Shown here in pieces: positions 1 to 9,120 of a DNA stretch of 64,000 nt. Source of the stretch: Rhynchopus euleeides (taxonomy: Eukaryota; Euglenozoa; Diplonemea; Diplonemida; Diplonemidae); contig OY723289.1 of NCBI GenBank assembly GCA_963210315.1, positions 620,001 through 684,000 on the forward strand, read 5' to 3'. The translations under genes were made by a program, and so were the position numbers. Position 1 is the first letter of the stretch; each line of letters opens with the position of its first letter. The notes under the pieces are model-generated. The model saw only the letters and a program-made list of their open reading frames with translations. It was not told the DNA's origin and made no database searches.

Positions 1-1440
1 CGCCAAAATAATGCGGGCTGGGCTGGGCGGGTCGACACCATCCATACTGCCCAGCACACCAAATCCGGGATGCCCGTTAGAACCACCTTCCTTCGGGATG
101 GTGCCTGTATTGAACGCGTTTCAAATCGTGAACAAGCAGGCACCCCCCTCTAAGGATTTCCTCAACCAAAGGAACGAGCAGGGGTGTAGCTGAGAAAGAA
201 ACAGAATATTTTGCAGCCAACCAGCGCAAGAAGCCCGGGTTGAATGGAGGAGCGGGGTGGGGCGAGGGGGTGAAGAGAACTCTGTGCTGAACCACAAGGC
301 ACAAGGCCCCCCCAGCAGGTTTCCTGCGGCTGTGCTCCAATTCCTCTGCCAACCTCATGCAATGAGCGAGGAACTGCTGGATCACGGGTGGGGAAGCCTG
401 TCCGATGGAGTGGCAGCACGCGCAGTGTTGCAATTTGCAGAGCCACATCTCACTTCACAACAGGTTGGGGTGTGTTGCGTTTCACCAACGCATGAAGCGA
501 CAAAAGAGTCCGGATTTTTTTTTAAAATAGCTGCGCCCCGCTGGGTCGGAAAGGGGGGAATCCTGTCACAACAAAACCAACTGGCCCGCCCTCTTTTTGT
601 TGGAATACAGCCAGTTGATTGCACAAAACATTCAATGCGAAGCACCATGAGGTGACATATTCATCACATCAAAGAACTGCCCCACAAAATTTCAACATAC
701 CCAGGGTGGATGTTGGGGGGGAGAGTGGAAGGGGTGCCTTTGGTCGCCGATATATTCTGCAAAAAAAATGCAGAAAAGTGAAGCCGCCTCACAAAGTCTG
801 AGACAAAACTGCACGGTGTTGACGCAGAGAGAAATTCCCCTCACACACACACACACACCCCTCCGCCCTTCCCCCCGTTGAAACCTGTCCGTTAGAAACT
901 TTGCGTCGACAAATCAGAAAGGGGAGAGAAGAACCAGCGGGTATTCGTCGATCACGACAACACCCCCACACGCCTGCTGCGGGTGTGGTGTGTCCTGCAT
1001 GATCTGCATAGCAAAGTTTCCTGCGTTGTTAACAGCTCCAAATAAAAAGAAAAATGGAGAAGAAATAATCCCAGCAGGAGCTGCACCGAACCACCTATTC
1101 TGATGTGATGGGCGGTGCAGGCCTGTCGCTAACTTTTCGATTTTGGAGATTTGGTGGGTTGACGCTCCTGTTTTGGGGGGGGATCAGGGGGGAAAACACT
1201 AGGGGTCAATTTTTCTCGCGCGCGCTCGTGTTGTTGCCAAATTTTCCCATCGGTGGACCACTAGGTGGGCACGGTGTGAGGCGCTGGGTTCCTTCCGTGG
1301 TTCCTCTCCCGCTCGCGCCGTCGGGTGCCGGAGGAAACCAAAAAATGGCTTTCGGGACCATGATTTCGACGCTGCCCCCTGATATGTCACGGCCGTCAAA
1401 GCGCAAGGACTTGGTTACTAGACGGGCACGCGAGATGGGG
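1..1440. other. No gene recognised
   Basis: Open frames here are short, overlap on both strands and are rich in proline or cysteine. None resembles a known family. A short (CA)n tract lies near 840-860. I see no repeat boundary that explains the stretch. Confidence 0.6.
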
Positions 1441-1496
1441 GGTCTGGGGGGCAGGGCCCCCCAGCCGCCGGAGGCCACGGTAGTGAGCATCTGTTC
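1441..1496 (-). repeat. Dispersed hairpin repeat (R58), copy 1
   Basis: This copy reads, on the minus strand, GAACAGATGcTCACTACCG and then TGGCCTCCGGCGGCTGGGG, ending in a self-complementary CTGGGGGG..CCCCCCAG stem. The same ~58-bp unit recurs at 1611-1671, 9779-9811 (partial), 25055-25114, 25227-25283, 25991-26051, 32664-32726, 38264-38326, 39996-40060, 47576-47636 and 47742-47806. It sits inside several unrelated transposons, so it is either a mobile hairpin itself or a conserved regulatory/terminator element. Its function is not known to me. Confidence 0.85.
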
Positions 1497-1610
1497 ATTG
1501 TGGGCGTACAGATTCTGTGTGAGTTGGCTGCGTCCTCCTGAGGCTACTGGAGTGGGTGGATTCCCTGACCTGATGGGAATCGAATGACTTGAGTACGAGA
1601 CATACGCCAC

Positions 1611-1671
1611 AGGGGGGTCTGGGGGGCGGAGCCCCCCAGCCGCCGGAGGCCACGGTAGTGAGCATCTGTTC
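1611..1671 (-). repeat. Dispersed hairpin repeat (R58), copy 2
   Basis: This is a near-identical second copy about 170 bp after the first. The intervening bases resemble those between the paired copies at 25114-25227, so the whole two-unit module is shared with the hAT element at 24318-25525. The segment may be a diverged remnant of that element. Confidence 0.8.
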
Positions 1672-1684
1672 CTGCAAAACCATA

Positions 1685-1965
1685 CTCTCTTCGACGTCGA
1701 CCCAGTGAAAGTGGGTTGACGCTTGGTCGACGCTTGGTGAGCGTCGACCCAGTGTAACCGGGCCAACGCTAGGTTAGCGTCGACCCAGTGTAATAAATGG
1801 GTTGACGCTTGGTCCAGGCTTGAATGGCAACCCAGTTCCACTAGGTCGACGCTCCAAGCCTCGACCAAGCGTCAACCCAGTCCACTGGGTCGACGCTGGG
1901 TCGACGCTTTTTTATGGGGGGGGAAACCCAAAATCACTGGGTCGACGGTCGACGCTTAGCGACAT
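1685..1965. repeat. Cluster of inverted and direct GTCGACCCAGT repeats
   Basis: About ten iterations of TCGACCCAGTG or its reverse complement CACTGGGTCGA occur within 280 bp, mixed with GGTTGACGCTTGG/CCAAGCGTCAACC. Adjacent copies in opposite orientation can fold into strong hairpins. No coding frame fits. Confidence 0.8.
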
Positions 1966-4680
1966 GCCTGTGGGCGGTGCTGCTGGTGGGGGGGGGGGGT
2001 GAGTTGGCATCCGGCATCTCCTGACCCAGCATTGCCAGCCCCTTTGGCTGTGTATGTGTCACGTGAAATCTCAGAATGCCCACACAGCCAAAAGGGAGCA
2101 ATGGAGGGGAGACTGGGAGGACAAGGTGGCGCAAGGGGCGCCACCCGACCTGGGTGCATTCCCGAAAGAGGCGCGGGTGCGGTGACGAGCGAGACGAGAA
2201 GGTGTTGTTTTGTGCGTCAAACCCGGGTGAAGCAACCTCATGTGGTTATTGCCCGACAAAGGTTGCGTGTGATTGTGCGCGCAGTGTCATCGGAACAAGG
2301 GTGAGGGTGTTTGAGTTTTCAGTCACCCGAAAGCGCTGCCAGCTGTATTGTTTCGTTGTGGCAGGGTTCTTGTTCCCGTGAAGACCCGTGAAGAAGTAGA
2401 GAATCGCGCATGTAACTATGGATCACACATGTTGGGTCCTTCGCTCTAAAGTGCAGAAGAGTGAGCTGCCTAACAATATATGTTGCAACCTGACACACGT
2501 TGGCACAGAGCAAAGACCCCCGTTGAAACATCACATGAAGAGTCCCTTCCATAAGGGAACTGGGCGATAAACGGGGCGAATTTCGCAACAATTTGGGGCG
2601 CTCGAACCCGGTTGGGCGATATGCGAATCGCGCCACATTGCATGATCAATCGGTGGAGAAACGTAGAGAAACGTCCGGCGCAAAAAATTAACCCCCTTCA
2701 CCCACTCGATACGCAGGCAGTGTGGTGATCTGCCTGTGTTATGGTGTAATGCTGTGGGCAGGGCAAAGGGGGGGTCATGTTGGACATCAGAGGACAGACC
2801 ATGGTTCCCACTCAAAACAGGACACAATCATTTGTGCAGGGGTCGGGGGAATCAGTGACTCAGCATTAACAGGTGAACAGGTGTGCGCCACTTGAAGGTG
2901 GCCAGCGTTGAGAAGCTTTTGTGCCGTATGGGCCACTACGCCCAGTAGTAGCGCAGAATTTTATTTGGATACCGTCGCTACCGGCAAAAGTATGACACCT
3001 AAAAATAGGAGAAAATGCACCAAACAGCACCTTTTTCGGCACCATGGCGAAGTCCCCCAAAGAGGGAAGTATATAGGTGGACACAGGGGAAGGAGGGGAA
3101 GGGAACGTTCCGAGTGGCAACCCACAGCTGCATCTTTAGAACCCTGTGCCTGGAATTTTGACCGAGTTAGATAAAATTTTCAGTGCAATCCTTCAGCACC
3201 TCCCCCCTAGATTTTTAGGTTTTCTTGACCCAATGGTCGAAATCTGCGACATAGTGGAAATCCCGGGGACATGTCGAATTCGAAAATTCTGGGTCAAAAA
3301 ACCCCAGGGGGACCCTTTGGTTTCACCCCCTGCTGGGGGGCCTGGTGGGCGTTCAGGTGTGCTGAGACCCTTCGGGTTCTGACAGAGTGCAGCAATGGTA
3401 AGCAACCGTCGTGAACATACTTTCGTGCCGGCATGGCTATCCATGGGCACCGTGGCACGTCGCCGCATCCGTTCCGATCACAAGTGCCAGAGGCAAATCA
3501 GGAGTCCTGGTCCAGTGCAGGCACCTGCGCTGCAGATACCCAAGGGACTGTTGTGCACAAAAATGCACATGCAAGGACAGCAACTGACTGAGGCAATGCA
3601 GCTCGCAGCCTATCGATTCGATTCGGGGCACCAAGCCTCACGAGCTGGTCACGCGATACCACGTTACTCTGCGTGGCATATTCCGTGCAATGGCTTGGGC
3701 AGCAGTGCACAGGGGAACTTCTGCTGCACTGCGACAGGACAACCCAAGCACGTGCCGCGTACATCCGGAGGTGAAGTTGAATGAGGGAGATCAGTGGCTT
3801 CTGGGAGGAAGAGGGCGACCGCGTCCATGTCGCGGATAGCACACTCAGCACCGAGCGGGCGTTGCATGAAACCCCCCATGTGTAAACAGGGGAAATCGGC
3901 ATTTTAGGGGGTCCTGGTCAGGAATAAAAATTTTCGCACATATTTTTCGACTTCCTGAGGCCAAAAACCGGTGTTCCTGGACCCAGATGTGACATCTGGA
4001 TGACATAATAAAAATCCAGAGTGCCTTAGAGGCGATCGGGACATTTTTTTGGGGATCGTGTCTGGGGACCCCCTATTTTGGGGGATTTCCCGTAGGTGGA
4101 AAATGTCGATTTTCCAATTTTAAATCACTCTGGGGACACCTGCGGGGCCATATTTTGCATTTTCAGACAGGGGACCTATACCCTACAAACCCGATTTTCG
4201 GGTTTTTTGACCATTTTTTGCCTTGTGCGAAAATGTGATATTTTTTGGACAAAATTCCAGGCACAGGGTTTAGAAAAATAATAAGGCTGCTGGTTGTGTG
4301 CCGAAATACGGGGGGGAAAAAAAAAGAAAAGAAAACACAAAAATAACACCTCGGGCAGCCCTGATGAGGGGGTTTGTCTTGGTTGCCCAAAAGCGCTGCC
4401 CTCCTATCCTTTCGACACTGACACAGGAGACCTGCTGCATCAAAAAAAATCACACGGCAGGGGAGAGGAGGGGAGGGGATGATGATAGATTGTGGGAGAG
4501 GGGGCCCTCGCCATGTGGCCGACGCGTGCAGTTCCTCCTATTTACAGGAGAAAAACGCCGACGCCGAAACTGTCGAGTCCCGAAGACCCCCCCCCCCCCT
4601 CGAGCCACTTTGTTTGCGCGCCAACGCCGGGCAAACAAAGGCAACACCCACAGCCCTGCTGTGTACGTTCTGTCTGATTC
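1966..4680. other. No gene recognised; simple sequence
   Basis: A poly-G run lies near 1987-2000. Open frames are short and do not match known families. Two palindromic stretches are visible: CCCCTGCTGGGG near 3330 and a G/C-rich run near 4590. The segment ends at the GATACCCC target duplication of the large hAT insertion. Confidence 0.55.
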
Positions 4681-4735
4681 GATACCCCCAAAGATGGAAA
4701 AATACACTGACCCAAAATAATAAAATACAATAAAA

Positions 4736-6867
4736 CATACATCGGGCGTTATTGCGTTACCAGTAACGGTAATACCGTTATTTTTTCGGTAAAATAACTT
4801 ACCGTTAATAACGTTCCAGAACGGCCGAATAACGTTATCCGAAAATCGGTAACGTTATTTTTCTTTGGTCGCGTATCCGTCAGGTGGACCACCGGGTGGG
4901 GAGAGATCCGGTGTGAGGCACTTGGGTCCGTCCAGGTGGGCAGGGGGAACCTGGGGGCGGGGGGCCTCAAAACCCGTCTACCAGTGCCGCTTCTAATCTC
5001 GTCGGTCTTGTCCCAACCACCACCAGCCAGCCCATTTTTCCGCGTTATACCGTTATCGATAACGGTAATACCGTTATTACCGTTATCAGGAACGGTAATA
5101 ACGTTATCGGTAACGTTATTACCGTTATTACCGGTAATACCGCGTTATTTTCGGTATTTTTGGGCAACTTCTATAGGGGGACCCTTTTCGAATTTTTTTT
5201 CGGGGTGGCCAGAATGGGCTGTTTTAGGCTATTTGAGGCCATTTTCGAGCAAATTTTTGGGTTTAGAGCCACGCAAAGGGTCTAAAATGGGCATGCCAAT
5301 CTCAAAAAATGCTCAAAATTCCGAGAGATTTCAGATTTTTCGAATTTTTTGACCGAGAAAATTCTGACCCCAAAATGTGGTCCTTGTGGTCTGGAACTGT
5401 CCGTTGTCGAAGGAATTGGTGAAAAAATCGTGATTTTTGGCCTCTGGATCACCCATGCCGTCCCAAAAATCAAGCAAAAGAGGTTTGGTAGGTGCATTTT
5501 TGGGTGAACATGAGCCATTGTGCCAACCTGCTTGATTTCACCCGAAAATTGGAATCCGTTGAATATGGTTTCTGATGAAAATGTGAAAATTTTCGACCTT
5601 CTTCGCAGTTTTTGCCACTTCCTTGCCCCATCTTTCCCACCCAAAATCGAAGTACCGTGAATGGTGTTGTTGAAAGGTCCAAATTGCGTTGGTTGTGCGT
5701 AGTTCTGCCGAAATCGTGCACACGTTGTGCATAGTGCATGTGTAACGCCATTTGCGACCAAAATGTAAATTTCCTGCACCCGAGCGTTGACGCTTCCACA
5801 CACCCTTACAAACCCACTTGCCTGATGAAGGGGGTGGTGTGTAGAGCACGTTTGGCAGGGCTGAATGACACTTTCCGCGCGAAGGTCGTGTGCGTAATTA
5901 AAAAACGGTCCGAGGGCCGGAGGCCCGAGGCCTTTTTTTACCTGCACGAGGGTGCAATTGAGGCCGATACGGGGTGCAGATGATGGTTTCTTGCACAACC
6001 CAGTCATGTTTTGCACATCACGACGAACTCGGAAATTCCTCATATTTGCACTCCAGGTCTCATATTTGCACTGGTGCAAATATGGGACCTGGAGTGCGTG
6101 CAAATAATGACTGGGGGGTGCAAGAAAGTTCAAATTGCGTAGTTCCTGCGTACTTCGTGCGTAGCCCGAGCGTACTTTGGGTAGTTCGTGCGTATATTGT
6201 GCGAAGCGTCTTTGACAGCACCAGTAACGGACTTTTGGAACGTAACTATTTTAGAACGGACCGGGAAAAAATGGGCACGTCGCTACTTCGCGCTACTTCG
6301 TCGCTCGTAACGAGTAAAAATATCAGGTGGTTTATACACCGCCAATGTGAGGTGTGCGGGTGTATTCCTGAAGGATTCACTTCTGCGTCCACACTGAGTG
6401 ATTTTGGAGTGATTTTCACTCCAAATTTCACTCCAGGAACATTGGATGCTGCAAGGTTGCAGGGGTTTCTGCAGTATTTGCCTTGAAAAAGCCAAAAAAC
6501 ATGATTTTTTCACGAAACTCGACATGTCCGTGCGTTATTATCCAAAAAATGGTCCCAGGGGGGTATTCTGGAGCCATCTCCACCAAAAACTACACCATCC
6601 GCCCGCAAAATTGTCCGAATAACGCAAGTTTTCATGAAAATAACGGAAAAATAACGCGTTATTTTAGGAGAAAACGTTTTCCAATTTTTTGACATCACGG
6701 AGTGGCCCCCTGGAGTGATATTTTACCCAAGAAATTTCTTTTAGGGGGGGTAGGGACCCGAGTTTCGGGTCAGATTCACCGGGAAATGCTGCCTTTTTTG
6801 GGGTCAAAAAATAACGCAAAAATAACGTTATTACCGTTACTGGTAACGGAATAACGCCCAATGTATG
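4736..6867. mobile_element. TIR element 'GTTATT' copy I (nested)
   Basis: The terminal inverted repeats read CATACATCGGGCGTTATT (left) and, in reverse complement, CATACATTGGGCGTTATT (right). ATAAAA lies on both sides (4730-4735 and 6868-6873) as a possible 6-bp target duplication. The subterminal zones are dense in quasi-palindromic AACGGTAATACCGTTATC units. The interior has a 283-codon minus-strand open frame (5282-6133), conserved in the inverted partial copy at 16990-18163, but it resembles no transposase and looks like chance. The element sits in a decamer array of the surrounding hAT element. Confidence 0.8.
4863..5034 (-). mobile_element. SINE-like retroposon, 5'-truncated copy
   Basis: This 172-bp sequence interrupts the GTTATT element and is flanked by TTTTT on both sides (4858-4862, 5035-5039). 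The inverted relative at about 18030-18050 has a single uninterrupted run there and is the empty site. A longer copy lies at 48305-48502. Read on the minus strand it starts near GGGCTGGCTGGTGGTGG, which is loosely A-box-like, and ends at the A-rich side. The combination of A-rich 3' end, short target duplication and 5' truncation suggests LINE-type target-primed retroposition. Confidence 0.75.
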
Positions 6868-8337
6868 ATAAAATACAATAAAATACAATAAAATACAATG
6901 GAGGATCCTTGATATCGGTAGTGGACAGTAGCGGACAGGGCGGACATTTCCTTGTGGAAAAAGTGCCCGAAAAAAAAAATTCGAAAAGGTCCCCCTTACA
7001 GAATTAGCCTTTTTTCAAAAAATCGGAAAATTTCGGACCGCAATTTGTACCCAAGAAAGTGCCGAATTTTCGGACTTGGTCCTGAGTCGGTTGTTACGTG
7101 GTCAGCGGCGGTGGTGACGACCACCGGTCCCTGCGCCACGCGTGAACAAACACTGAACCCAAGCAGTGCCTGTCACGATTCCCACACACGGTTGTCTGCG
7201 GTGAGGAAAAGAGACGCCGTAGCGTCTCTGGAAAAACCTGCCGCTGGTTAGCAACCTGGGGTGCCACCCCCCTAAGTGTGGGGAGACCCGGTGGCTCATG
7301 GTGAGTATCCGGAAGTCCCACGCGGAGTGAGGGCAATTGGCTAGTTTTTACCCTTTGGGAAGACACTTTGGGTAGTGCACTCCTACGTTTTTCCATCCCT
7401 TTCGGACTTCGTCCTGTCCCCCACAATTGCGAGTCCTCATCACGCACCGTGACTTACTGGACCAATCCCCCCAGTACGGTTGGATTACACTGGTTGTCCT
7501 GTAAAGTCGGACTCAGACACGCATCGGCGGGGGTCAAACCCAGCCCATCGAGCTCGGATGGATCTTCGTCACGGCTCCGTGGAGGGCAGTCGCTGCGGAT
7601 GACAGGACGAGGGCGCGCCCGGCCCCCAGTGGAGGTCTTGGGATCTCGGTTCTTTGGGCTCAGGGTTCCCCCTTCATAGGCCAGGTCACCACCCCGGCTA
7701 TTTCGGCTCCATGTATAAGACATTTCAGCACCGAGGTAGCCACCCCACCGCTGACTCTGTTCACCCCCCGCGCAGTGCAATGCGAGGGGATTAGCAGGGG
7801 CGCCACGTGCAGGCGTCAGGCGGCTTTAACCCCCCTGTACCCAAGAAAGTGCCGAATTTTCGGACTTGGTCCGATTTGAACGATTTCCGGCCGTGCCTCT
7901 TGCAACCCCCATGAGGGGGGGCTGCTGTGTCGGGTTCTTCCGGTGGTACATGCTGGGGTGTCAGGACAGGTAATCCTGCTCGCTGTACCGGTGATCCCTG
8001 ACGCAGCCAGGAAGTGGAGAGCCTTGGAACCCTGGTTGAGGCCTGTAACACCCGGCCTTCCTGCCACTTGTGGCATTGTGGAGTGGAGGTGGATATGGAG
8101 AAGGTTCTCTCTCCGTCCGGTCGAGCACAACCGTCCTCTCCAGCCAGGGGTCATCTACTTTCCAAACAAGGGCCAGGAACATGCTCAAACAAACCAATTG
8201 ATCAGAAAATCTGGCTTGCCGTGGAATCATTGAGCAAAATTTGGGGTGTGGTTTGCCCCCTTGCTGCATATGACCTGTCCATTTTTGACGATTTTTGGGC
8301 AGAATTTGGTGCGTGGGACCTTTCGATTCTCATGAAT

Positions 8338-8690
8338 TTTTCGGAATTTCGTGGGGACTGGTACCCCGTTTGAGGGCCAAAAATCTCATTTCCGAGGCCT
8401 GGGAATGGTCGCAGTGGCCTCAGATGTCCAAAAACGTTCAATTGACCTCTCCTCGAAAAAAAAATCGAAAGGTCCCCCCTACTGGCACCCCGGATTAGGA
8501 CATGTCTCTGGGGGTGTCCGGGGGGCATTTTTTCGGTTTTTTGTCCGGACCGGCACCGCATTTGAGGGGCAAAAATCTGATTTCCGAGGCCCGGGAATGG
8601 TCGCAGTGGCTTCATTTGGCCAAAAACGTTCAATTTACCCTTCCCCAAAAAAAAATTCGAAAGGGTCCCCCTACAAATCGCCGGTCTTAG
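8338..8690. repeat. Two tandem diverged copies of a ~180-bp repeat
   Basis: The units at about 8338-8490 and 8520-8690 share AAAAATCTGATTTCCGAGGC, GGTCGCAGTGGC and CAAAAACGTTCAATT, and each ends near a run that reads TTCGAAAGGGTCCCCCTA. An inverted third copy is at 45063-45235. No protein frame is conserved among the three. Confidence 0.75.
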
Positions 8691-8769
8691 GAAATTTTTT
8701 TTGGGCACCCAGATTTCAAAAATTTTCAAACTATTTTCTGGACCAAAAATCAAACTATTGAGGTCCTGG

Positions 8770-9040
8770 CCGGACATGTCCGGGGGGGGTCAAAATTGGA
8801 TTTCCCGAATTTCCGGGTCCGGACATGTCCGCCCGGACATCCGGACACCAGAAAATGTCCGCCCGGACATGTCCGCCCTGTCCGGGGCGGACATTTCTGG
8901 ATGTCCGGATGTCCGCCCGGACATGTCCGGGCGGGAAATTCGGGAAATGTCCGGGGGGGGGGGGGGGGGGTCAAAATTGGACCCGGACATCCGGACACCC
9001 GGATTTCCGGGTCCGGACATGTCCGCCCTGTCCGCCCTGA
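8770..9040. repeat. CCGGACATGTCCG palindrome cluster
   Basis: About nine copies of GGACATGTCCG or half sites (GGACAT, TGTCCGCCC) are packed into 270 bp, interrupted by a long poly-G run near 8950-8970. The cluster lies at the inside right edge of the GGAGGAT element. Weaker GGACA sites occur at its left edge near 6925-6950, as expected for subterminal transposase-binding sites. Confidence 0.8.
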
Positions 9041-9120
9041 AAACGCCTAAGGGGCCGGGGGAAATCCAGGAAATTCGGGAAATCCAGGAATATGAAGAAT
9101 CCTCCAATAAAATACATAAT

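Larger units (their letters stand above)
6900..9105. mobile_element. TIR element 'GGAGGAT' inserted in a decamer array
   Basis: The left end is GGAGGATCCTTGATAT and the right end in reverse complement is GGAGGATTCTTCATAT. AAT flanks both sides (6897-6899, 9106-9108), and decamers (AATAAAATAC) lie outside on both sides. Near both ends are GGACA/TGTCC motifs, most strikingly the palindrome cluster at 8770-9040. A 38-bp direct repeat (containing AAGAAAGTGCCGAATTTTCG) occurs at about 7040 and 7838. No transposase is recognisable, so it is non-autonomous or from an unknown superfamily. Confidence 0.75.

Noticed and set aside
5282..6133. 283-codon minus-strand frame in the GTTATT element, also open in the inverted copy
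   Set aside because: The second copy is a recent duplicate, so an open frame carries little weight. The translation has no recognisable domain and overlaps repeats and foldback structure.
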